Source: Bacteroidia bacterium (lineage in GTDB: Bacteria > Bacteroidota > Bacteroidia > Bacteroidales > UBA12481). Taken from it: a DNA stretch of 12,128 nucleotides. Location: the NCBI GenBank assembly GCA_026391235.1, contig JAPLDV010000334.1, positions 1-12,128 of the forward strand, given 5' to 3'. The notes under the pieces were generated by a model. The model ran no database searches and was not told the DNA's origin. It saw only the letters and a list, made by a program, of their open reading frames with translations. The translations under genes were made by a program, and so were the position numbers. Shown here piece after piece: positions 1-7,205 of the stretch. How positions within the stretch are numbered: the stretch's first letter is position 1; the number at the start of each line of letters is the position of its first letter.

Positions 1-1360
1 CTATAAGAAAGGGAAGAAACGAAGTATGCCGATTACTGCTCTCAATCTCTTTAATTCAATATATTCGTTTGTAGCATTTCTCATTGGGAGCCTGGCCCTT
101 TCGATAATAGGCCTGATCCTTTTTAGGGTAACTAAATCAACCGACCGAAAGAAGTTATTCTTTCATAAGTGTTTGACATTTACCGCCGATTTTGTAGTGA
201 AACGTCTTCCCAACGTAAAAACTCGTGTATTGAACCACTCGGGCGAAGATTTTGGGAAACCTTCGGTGATAATCTGCAACCATCAGTCGCATATTGATCT
301 TATGTTGATTATGATGTTATCGCCCCGCATCGTTATTCTTACGAATGACTGGGTTTGGAACTCGCCATTCTACGGTAGTATTGTAAAGTATGCCGATTTC
401 TATCCGGTTTCAAATGGGATAGAAAACAACCTAAACCCTCTGTCCAGGCTGGTTGAAAAAGGTTATTCGATAATGATATTCCCCGAAGGAACACGTTCTG
501 CAGATTGCTCGATTAACCGGTTTCACCGAGGCGCCTTCTTCCTGGCGGAACGGTTAAACCTCGATCTGTTGCCGATTATTATTCACGGAATGGGCCATGT
601 TCTGCCGAAACCTGATTTTTTAATTCGCAAAGGTTTGGTTACTGTAGAAATACTCGATCGAATCACGCCCGGGAACAAGAGTTATGGGGAAACTTATTCG
701 TTACGCGCAAAGTTTGTGCGCAGAATGTACAAAAGCCATTACCAGAAAATGGCATCAGAAATAGAAACTCCCGGATACTTTGCCGATAAGGTCTTTCACA
801 ACTACGTGTACAAAGGAACTGCGATCAGCACTCAGGTGTGCATCGACCTGAAGAAGCACAATAATTACAGTGAAATCATCAATCAGTTGCCAGATAGCGG
901 ACATATATTAGTGTTAGGCGCTGGCACAGGTTCATTTCCATTATTGCTCTCGATTGTAAAACCAGCCCTGGCGATTGATGCGATAGAAAAAGACGAAGAA
1001 AAACTTGCTTTAGCCCGAAATTGTGCTTCCTGTTCCGAAAAGATCTCCTACATAGAAAGTAACCCATTGGATTTCGAAATCACGCAAACATATGATGCCG
1101 TGGTACTGGTGGATTGTTTTTCGACTTTTGACAAAGCCGGGCAGCAGCAGATTTTACTGAATTGCATTAATCATTCGACATTATTGTTGATTTCGGATAT
1201 TGAGTACTCCTGGTGGAGCAAAGTACGATTGCGACTGACGGGGAACGAATTACAACGAATTAAAAGGTATGATCTGCAGGATCTCGAAAAATCATCGAAA
1301 GAATTATATTTCCATCTAACCCAAACGGATAATATATTTGCAATCTCAAAGATGGAATGA
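1..1360 (+). CDS. PlsC-type acyltransferase with C-terminal methyltransferase-like domain; probably 3' part of an MMPL fusion gene (5' partial)
   Basis: Counting from the first ATG at 26, the protein has 444 residues. Residues 11-33 form one hydrophobic segment. A PlsC (lysophospholipid acyltransferase) domain follows, with the HX4D catalytic motif NHQSHID at 85-91 and FPEGTRS at 152-158. From about 280 a Rossmann-like methyltransferase domain starts, with motif I VLGAGTG at 296-302 and an acidic strand end near D318/E321. It probably moves an acyl chain onto a lipid or glycolipid acceptor at the inner membrane; the methyltransferase part may or may not be active. The frame has no stop upstream of 26 to the window edge, and the codons there give a very basic stretch (YKKGKKRS). 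From memory of the family, this acyltransferase/methyltransferase pair occurs in Bacteroidota at the C-terminus of MMPL exporters, so I infer the gene starts upstream; a free-standing protein starting at 26 is the alternative. The stop overlaps the next start as ATGA. Confidence 0.8.
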   Translation, partial: YKKGKKRSMPITALNLFNSIYSFVAFLIGSLALSIIGLILFRVTKSTDRKKLFFHKCLTFTADFVVKRLPNVKTRVLNHSGEDFGKPSVIICNHQSHIDLMLIMMLSPRIVILTNDWVWNSPFYGSIVKYADFYPVSNGIENNLNPLSRLVEKGYSIMIFPEGTRSADCSINRFHRGAFFLAERLNLDLLPIIIHGMGHVLPKPDFLIRKGLVTVEILDRITPGNKSYGETYSLRAKFVRRMYKSHYQKMASEIETPGYFADKVFHNYVYKGTAISTQVCIDLKKHNNYSEIINQLPDSGHILVLGAGTGSFPLLLSIVKPALAIDAIEKDEEKLALARNCASCSEKISYIESNPLDFEITQTYDAVVLVDCFSTFDKAGQQQILLNCINHSTLLLISDIEYSWWSKVRLRLTGNELQRIKRYDLQDLEKSSKELYFHLTQTDNIFAISKME

Positions 1361-2850
1361 AAAAATACGATATAGCAATTATTGGCAGCGGCTTTGGCGG
1401 ACTTATTTGCGGATACATCCTCAGCCGGAGCGGGTACAAAGTTGGTGTTTTCGAAAAACACGTTCAGATTGGTGGATGCTTGCAAACATTTGAACGAAAG
1501 GGTATTACGTTTGATACGGGAATGCATTATGTAGGGAGTATGGAACCAGGCCAGCTATTATACCGTATCTTTACATACCTTAATTTACTGGATGATGTTA
1601 AGGTGCATAAGCTTGACACTGATGGTTTCGAACACATACTGTTAAATGGCAGGGAGCACCGTTTTGCCATGGGATACGAAAACTTTGTGGATACTCTGGC
1701 TCAAAGTTTCCCAAACGATCGCAAAACATTAGTACAGTACGCATCTGATTTGCGGAAGTTTACCACATCGACACCCATTCTTAATCCTGAGAAGCTCGCC
1801 TCTAATGAATTCTTTACGCGCGAGACCGTAAGATTGGGAATTGGAGATTACCTTGACTCTCTTACCACCAACAGCGAACTTCAGAATGTGCTTTCTGCAA
1901 CAAATATGCTTTATGCAGGTAAGCGCGACAAAACGCCGCTTTACATTCATGCCCTCATAACCAGCTTTTATATCCAAAGTGCCTGGCGTATAGTAGGTGG
2001 CGCCAATGCGATTGCCGACAGCCTTTGTAAATCGATTCAAAGTTTTGGTGGTGAAGTCTTTACGCGCGCTGAGGTAAAATCGATAGTTTGCAACTCAAGC
2101 CGGGCCACATCTATAGTATTGGCTAATGGCGAAATTATCGAAGCCAAGAACTTTATATCGAACACTCATCCGGCAGTTACGCTGAATATGCTCAACACCT
2201 CACTTATTAAGCGTATTTATCGCGAACGTATCAGGAATGTTGAGAACACAGTATCTAATTTTACTCTATACCTGGAGTTTAAACCAAATACGGTGCCGTA
2301 TGCTAATTATAACTTCTACAAATTCAACCATGGGAATGTATGGGACTGTTCGGCATACACACAAAGCGACTGGCCCCGCCATTATATATTTATGCATCAG
2401 GTACCTCAAAAGAATATAGCTTTTGCTGAGAGTGGAGTTTTAATCTCGTACATGCAATTTAGCGAAGTAGAGAAGTGGAGCGAGACCTCTGTAGAAAAGC
2501 GCGGCGAGAATTACCTATTGTTTAAGGAAACTAAAAAAGAGATTTTACTCCGACAACTCGAAAACGATTTTCCGGGAATACGAAACAATATAAAAGAAGT
2601 ATATGCTTCGTCGCCATTAACTTTAAGAGATTATACCGGAACTAAAGACGGATCGATGTATGGAATCTTAAAAGACAAGAATTGCCTGGAGCAAACATTT
2701 ATTTCGCATCACTCTAAAGTTCCCAATTTATTTTTTACCGGCCAGAATATTAATTCTCACGGAGTACTCGGTGTAGCTGTAAGCGCAATTATTACTTCAT
2801 CGGAATTTGTCGAATTGAAACAAGTAGTAAACGACATTTTTAAAACCTAG
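1357..2850 (+). CDS. NAD(P)/FAD-dependent oxidoreductase, CrtI/retinol saturase-like (first of a tandem pair)
   Basis: A 497-residue protein, normal length for the phytoene desaturase/all-trans-retinol 13,14-reductase superfamily. The N-terminus carries the FAD-binding Rossmann motif GSGFGG at 10-15, followed by the EKH and GG residues (33-40) that contact the cofactor. The C-terminus carries the second FAD contact, FFTGQN..HGVLGVAVSA at about 459-478. Family members desaturate, saturate or isomerise conjugated or long-chain hydrocarbons. There is no carotenoid synthase (CrtB, CrtE) in view, so a role on a polyene or fatty chain made by neighbouring enzymes is more likely than carotenoid synthesis; the substrate is not visible. 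The ATG overlaps the upstream stop (ATGA), indicating translational coupling. The gene is intact and is the best template for judging the damaged downstream paralogue. Confidence 0.88.
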   Translation: MKKYDIAIIGSGFGGLICGYILSRSGYKVGVFEKHVQIGGCLQTFERKGITFDTGMHYVGSMEPGQLLYRIFTYLNLLDDVKVHKLDTDGFEHILLNGREHRFAMGYENFVDTLAQSFPNDRKTLVQYASDLRKFTTSTPILNPEKLASNEFFTRETVRLGIGDYLDSLTTNSELQNVLSATNMLYAGKRDKTPLYIHALITSFYIQSAWRIVGGANAIADSLCKSIQSFGGEVFTRAEVKSIVCNSSRATSIVLANGEIIEAKNFISNTHPAVTLNMLNTSLIKRIYRERIRNVENTVSNFTLYLEFKPNTVPYANYNFYKFNHGNVWDCSAYTQSDWPRHYIFMHQVPQKNIAFAESGVLISYMQFSEVEKWSETSVEKRGENYLLFKETKKEILLRQLENDFPGIRNNIKEVYASSPLTLRDYTGTKDGSMYGILKDKNCLEQTFISHHSKVPNLFFTGQNINSHGVLGVAVSAIITSSEFVELKQVVNDIFKT

Positions 2851-2878
2851 TCAAGTGAAGTACGATTTTGTAATAGTA

Positions 2879-2887
2879 GGGGGGGGG
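2879..2887 (+). repeat. Nine-base poly-G tract in codons 9-11 of the second oxidoreductase
   Basis: Nine consecutive G residues encode three Gly codons of the FAD-binding Rossmann loop. With nine Gs the frame is open. The first oxidoreductase uses mixed codons at the same place and has no such run. Homopolymeric G tracts near the 5' end of genes are known slippage sites in other bacteria; here that role is only a possibility, and the gene is already broken downstream. Confidence 0.9.
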
Positions 2888-4049
2888 ATTGGCGGACTTA
2901 TCTGTGGTTGTTTGCTTTCAAAAGAGGGGTACAAGGTGTGCATTCTCGAAAAACACTACACTATCGGAGGGGGCTTGCATGTGTTTAAAAAGCACAATAT
3001 GGTGTTCGAAACGGGCATTCACTACGTAAGTGGATTTTCGCACAACCAGGTGCTTTCAAAACTCTTCAACTATTTGAACGTGCTCGACAACCTCAAGTTG
3101 AAAGAGCTGGACACCAATGCCTTTGATATTCTGCATATTGGCGAAGATAACCAAAAGTATGAAATCGGGTCGGGCGAAGAAAATTTTATAAACGGACTAT
3201 CCAGGCACTTTCCTGAAGAACGCGAAAACTTAAAAAGGTACATAGGGAGCATAAAGGAGTTGAGCCAAAAATTCTACCTATTTAATCTCGAGACTCGCGA
3301 AACCGACATGTTTTCTATGGAAGATGAGTTGATCCAGCCGGTGGGAAAATATATCGACCAATTTTTTACCAATGAGAAACTTAAACGTATCCTTGCCTGG
3401 AACAATTCGTTGTATGCAGGAGTTTACGATAAAACCCCGGCTTTTGTGCATATCCTTATCACCAGGTTTTATCTCGAAGGGGCTACACGATTTGTAGATG
3501 GCCCGCAGCAACTTGCCGACAACATGGTCAATCTTATTAAGGATGCGGGTGGTGATATATTTACATCAAGTGAAGTAGCTCATTTCGAGATTACGGATAA
3601 AAAGGCAAAAAGAGTTAAAACCACTGATGGTCGCACCTTTGAGGCCGACAATTTCATTTCCGCAATACATCCGGCTACAACTCTCGATATGATTGATGCC
3701 GACCAAATACAAAAATCTTATCGTAGCCGCATTTCTGCTTTAAAAAATACCACATCGGCATTTACGGTTTTTATTACTTTCAAAGAGAAAAGCTTCCGGT
3801 ACCTTAATTTTAATTATTATTATTCACCCACTTACAATTCTATTTGGAAAGCTTCCGATTACACTGCCGAAACCTGGCCGATTGGGATGATGTTACTTAC
3901 CCCTCCAACTTCCGGTGATAATATGTATGCCGAAAAAATGATTGTCAATTGCATCATGAATTTCGTCGATGTAAAGCGCTGGGAGAAAACTAAAACCGGC
4001 AAACGGGGCAACGATTATCTGGCTTTTAAAAAGGAATATACCGATAAGA

Positions 4050-4157
4050 GTGGCGCTAAGTGCCATACTTACTGCGGGAGAGTTTGTTGGTGTAAATACC
4101 ATCATAAACAAAATAAATGACGAATATCAAAAGAAACAAGTAACTAAAATAATATGA
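4050..4157 (+). other. Out-of-frame C-terminal remnant of the second oxidoreductase
   Basis: Read from the GTG at 4050, this stretch encodes VALSAILTAGEFVG and continues to the TGA at 4155-4157. It lines up with GVAVSAIITSSEFVEL at the C-terminus of the intact paralogue (stop at 2850). It is one frame away from the open frame starting at 2855. The remnant has no start region of its own and is not a separate gene; it marks the right edge of the deletion. Confidence 0.85.
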
Positions 4158-5425
4158 AGTTTAGTTTATTTTATCCTAAGTGGGAAAAGCTGGAAGGTCA
4201 AACCACATTTAATCTTCCACCTCATGGCCCTGTTGTATTTGCAGCCGCCTTGCCCGAATACGTGGATGTGAAATTTACCGACGAAAACGTCGAAGAGATA
4301 GATTTTAATGAAGATGCTGATTTTGTTGGAATATCGATGATGCTGAGCACCCAGGTAAAGCGAGGGTGGGAAATTGCCGATACGTTTCGCAAACAAGGAA
4401 AAAAAGTAATGTTTGGTGGTATCTCTACGATGCTGCATGCTGAGGAAACCATGCTTCATGCTGATACCGTATTTTTGGGAGAAGCCGAAGGAAGAATGGA
4501 AGAGGTATTCTCCGATTTTTTAAGCAACAACCTGAAAAAGTTATATAATTACATGTACCAGCTTCCGGATATTGCATCCATTGGCCCCGCACGCCGCGAT
4601 ATTCTGAAGCACAAACTATACAACCACAAAGGTGTTCAAATGGTCGATTTGTTCCATGCCTCACGCGGGTGCAAATTTAGCTGTTACCCTTGCGCAGTTA
4701 CCTATCTGGGAGGTCGTGGATTCCGGCCGCGACCGATAGCAAAAGCCATAGAGGAACTTGAAACCATCGATAATAACCGTTTGTTTATTGTCGATAATTC
4801 ACTGGCACAAAATGCGAAATGGGAGATCGAATTGTTTGAAGCAATGATTCCCCTTAAAAAGAAATGGATAAGCCACACCATTGAAGACGATCCTAAAATA
4901 TTGGACCTGGCAGCTAAAGCAGGTGCCTGGTATGTTTACCAGGCTGTTTTTGATACCTCCGACTATATAAAAGAACGCGTAAAGCGATATCACGATCATG
5001 GTATTGGTGTGGAAGGCACTGTTTTGCTGGGACTTGACAATCAGACTGAAGATGATATTAAGCGTTTAGTTGATTTTTTGCTTGAGATAAATCTCGATTT
5101 AGCCGAATTTACCATTCTTACTCCATATCCCAAAACAAAAGTTTACGACGACATGCTTCGTCAGGGACGTATTCTCGACCACGACTGGAACAATTATAAC
5201 GCCGGCAAAGTAGTTTTTCAACCCAGACATATGTCGCCCGAACGCCTGCAGGAACTTTACGATTATGCCTGGGAATCGTTCTACCGCGATGAGCCTCAAC
5301 CGCAGAAAATGTTTAAACTCTTTTCGAAAGTCAGGCTTCGTGAAATGAACGACAACACCTTTCGCCCCCGTCAACGCGAATTAGCAAAATTAAGTTTCGG
5401 AAAAGAAGTCACCAGAACGTTATAA
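4154..5425 (+). CDS. B12-binding-type radical SAM protein
   Basis: A 423-residue protein. The N-terminal half (about 1-130) has the layout of a cobalamin-binding Rossmann domain: DFVGISMM near 56-63, a GGI strand end at 88-90 and the GEAEG motif at 109-113 typical of B12-dependent radical SAM enzymes. The usual DxHxxG cobalamin-ligand motif is not seen. The radical SAM core starts near 165 with SRGCKFSCYPC, the CxxxCxxC motif with Cys173, Cys177 and Cys180 that holds the 4Fe-4S cluster. Family members (the BchE, HpnJ and HpnP group) methylate, cyclise or otherwise modify unactivated carbons on lipids, hopanoids and tetrapyrroles. Given its neighbours, the likely substrate is a lipid or polyene chain, but the sequence does not show which. 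The ATG at 4154 overlaps the displaced stop of the broken oxidoreductase gene, so coupling to that gene's translation has been lost. The 3' end is 14 bases before the next preferred start. Confidence 0.88.
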   Translation: MKFSLFYPKWEKLEGQTTFNLPPHGPVVFAAALPEYVDVKFTDENVEEIDFNEDADFVGISMMLSTQVKRGWEIADTFRKQGKKVMFGGISTMLHAEETMLHADTVFLGEAEGRMEEVFSDFLSNNLKKLYNYMYQLPDIASIGPARRDILKHKLYNHKGVQMVDLFHASRGCKFSCYPCAVTYLGGRGFRPRPIAKAIEELETIDNNRLFIVDNSLAQNAKWEIELFEAMIPLKKKWISHTIEDDPKILDLAAKAGAWYVYQAVFDTSDYIKERVKRYHDHGIGVEGTVLLGLDNQTEDDIKRLVDFLLEINLDLAEFTILTPYPKTKVYDDMLRQGRILDHDWNNYNAGKVVFQPRHMSPERLQELYDYAWESFYRDEPQPQKMFKLFSKVRLREMNDNTFRPRQRELAKLSFGKEVTRTL

Positions 5426-5439
5426 TTTTTGTGTCGGAA

Positions 5440-5817
5440 ATGAAAGCATCCCTGGATAAAATAGATATGATTTTCGAATTTGCCGGTTTGTGGGGGCTTC
5501 CTTCAAAATGCGGTCTTAAACGTTTTGCTGTAAATGGAAAACAAGGAATTTTAGTTTCAGAGCTATACCAAAATAACACCGGAACATCTGTCACACAAGT
5601 TACAACCTCTCTGGCTATGCAGATTTGTGAAAGATTTAATATTGATCCCAAAAACCTGATCTATATCGAACATAGCCCCGACATGAATTCGAAGCTATCG
5701 TTTTATAATGAAGAATTCTATAAAGTTAATTTTGAAATAATTGACGGGAAATTAGTTAATCCATCCTGGCAAATGCTTACGATGGATGAAATCAAAACGT
5801 ATTTTGAAGATGTCTGA
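5440..5817 (+). CDS. Small uncharacterised protein in the lipid cluster
   Basis: I do not recognise this family. From the ATG at 5440 it has 125 residues; a GTG at 5431 would add three and lies only 5 bases after the upstream stop. It is soluble, with no signal peptide or membrane segment. Visible features are a Gly/Lys-rich start (LPSKCGLKRF), a central TSVTQVTTSLAMQICERF helix, a YIEHSP segment and a C-terminal NPSWQMLTMDEI. The composition is balanced and reads as a folded protein rather than chance. Its close packing behind the radical SAM gene suggests an accessory or regulatory part in the same operon. No stronger claim can be made from sequence alone. Confidence 0.7.
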   Translation: MKASLDKIDMIFEFAGLWGLPSKCGLKRFAVNGKQGILVSELYQNNTGTSVTQVTTSLAMQICERFNIDPKNLIYIEHSPDMNSKLSFYNEEFYKVNFEIIDGKLVNPSWQMLTMDEIKTYFEDV

Positions 5818-5841
5818 AAAGGATCATTTGGAGAAATAGCT

Positions 5842-5849
5842 TATATTTG
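5842..5849 (+). promoter_or_regulatory. Candidate Bacteroidota -7 promoter element (TATATTTG)
   Basis: This 8-mer fits the Bacteroidota -7 consensus TAnnTTTG. It lies in the 93-base gap between the small protein and the ligase gene, the only sizeable gap in the cluster. The nearest upstream TTTG (5827-5830) is only 11 bases away instead of the usual 19-21, so the -33 box is not convincing. If real, it would start a second transcript for the ligase and second acyltransferase. Confidence 0.25.
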
Positions 5850-5910
5850 TTATCCCGAGGGTTAAAAGCGGGGAGTGGTTAATTACTTACGATTACAAAA
5901 TTAGTTTGGC

Positions 5911-7196
5911 ATGATACCTGAAATAGAATTGCAAGTACCCGAGGTTGTTGAACGGTTTCAGGAAACACAATTAAAAAACCTTTTTGCCTATTTGGCTGAA
6001 TTTTCGCCGTATTATAAAAATTTGTTTGCTAAAGAGAAAATTAATCCGGAGAAAATAAAATCGCTGTCCGATTTGTTGCATATCCCTTTAACTGACAAGC
6101 GGATTCTTCAACTATTTAATAACGAATTTATTTGTGTTCCGCGCCATAAAATTATCGACTATATTACAACCAGCGGAACGCTGGGCGATCCGGTTACATT
6201 TGCCATGAGTGATAAAGATCTCGACCGATTGGCTTACAACGAATATATATCGTTTGCATGTGCCGGGTGCCAACCGGGTGATATATTTCAGCTGATGACA
6301 ACAATTGACAAGCGATTTATGGCAGGATTAGCCTATTTTTTAGGGGTACGAAAGCTTGGTGCCGGAATCATCCGCGTTGGTAACGGGATTCCTGAACTCC
6401 AGTGGGATTCGATTAAGCGTTTCTCGCCAAACATTATTATCGTGGTACCCTCCTTCATTCTGCGTATATTAAATTTTGCCGAAGAAAATGGGATCGACTA
6501 CCGCCATTCGGGAATTAAAAAGGCTGTCTGTATTGGAGAGAGTATACGTAATCAGGATTTTTCACTTAATGTTTTAGGGCAAAAAATTAAGGATAAGTGG
6601 GATATAGATCTTATTTCAACCTATGCGTCAACCGAGATGGCCACCACATTTACTGAATGTTTGCACGGCTGTGGCGGGCACCATCACCCCGAACTTATTA
6701 TCACCGAGTTGCTCGACGATAATGGTATACCAGTCACCGAAGGCGATCCGGGCGAATTAACTATCACTACTTTGGGCGTTGAAGCAATGCCTTTACTGCG
6801 TTACCGAACCGGCGATGTATGTACATTTCACAATGAACCTTGCGCCTGTGGAAGAAAAACGAAGAGGATTAGCCCAATCATCGGCCGCAAAAATCAAATG
6901 ATAAAGTTCAAGGGAACAACAATTTTCCCGTCATCCATATTCGAGGTACTTGATAATTCTGAAAATGTCGTGAATTATGTTGTAGAAGCCACCACTAACG
7001 ACTTCGGTACCATGTGGTGGTTTATGTTGGATGCATCAACGGTTCCGAAAACTTTATTAAGGAATTAAAAGATAAATTCAGGGCAAAATTGCGGGTTACT
7101 CCGGAAATAAAATTAACCTACGTGGAAATTATTCAAAAGTTGCAATTCAACGAAATGGACCGGAAACCTATTAAATTTATTGATAAACGAAAATAA
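5911..7196 (+). pseudogene. PaaK-like acyl/aryl-CoA ligase (AMP-forming) with a 1-base frameshift near its 3' end
   Basis: The first open frame, 5911-7068, encodes 385 residues of the phenylacetate-CoA ligase family. Motifs in order: the AMP-binding loop TSGTLGDP at 87-94, YASTE at 238-242, YRTGD at 298-302, the Cys-rich CACGRKTKR at 311-319 and GRKNQMIKFKG at 325-335. After NDFGT (about 367) the frame reads unrelated residues and stops. The family's C-terminal domain continues in another frame from 7014 (VVVYVG, then ..ELKDKFRAKLRVTPE..) to the TAA at 7194-7196. Restoring one G between 7011 and 7012 gives GTDVVVYVG and one protein of 429 residues, the normal family length. The C-terminal domain moves over the active site in catalysis, so the truncated product is probably impaired. 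The enzyme would form an acyl- or aryl-CoA from a free acid, ATP and CoA. No slippery heptamer is present, so programmed frameshifting is unlikely. Confidence 0.87.
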
Positions 7197-7205
7197 TTGA
7201 ATCAA

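Larger units (their letters stand above)
2855..4157 (+). pseudogene. Second CrtI-like FAD oxidoreductase, damaged by a ~227-base internal deletion and frameshift
   Basis: The open frame runs 2855-4120 (GTG start, 4 bases after the upstream stop) and encodes 421 residues. It parallels the preceding oxidoreductase along its length: Rossmann GGGIGG at 9-14, then EKH, GIHYV and the YAGVYDKTPAFVH region. The match stops just after GNDYLAFKKEY; the last ~26 residues (rich in Cys, His, Lys) match nothing in the paralogue. In the +1 frame from 4050 the expected ending VALSAILTAGEFVG reappears and runs to a TGA at 4155-4157. Counting against the paralogue, about 227 bases are missing between, including the codons for GQN..HGVLG that bind FAD. 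The open frame therefore lacks part of the cofactor site and is probably inactive, unless the truncated product has another use. Before the deletion the gene would have overlapped the radical SAM start by ATGA. Assembly error cannot be excluded. Confidence 0.85.

Noticed and set aside
1357..4157. Carotenoid biosynthesis operon
   Set aside because: The CrtI-like proteins are not accompanied by phytoene synthase, GGPP synthase or cyclase genes, and the neighbours handle acyl chains and CoA esters.
7005..7020. Programmed ribosomal frameshift in the ligase
   Set aside because: No X XXY YYZ heptamer, no internal Shine-Dalgarno-like stimulator and no obvious downstream stem.
7014..7196. Separate 60-residue gene after the ligase
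   Set aside because: It continues the ligase family's C-terminal domain exactly where the upstream frame breaks, so it is the displaced end of the same gene.
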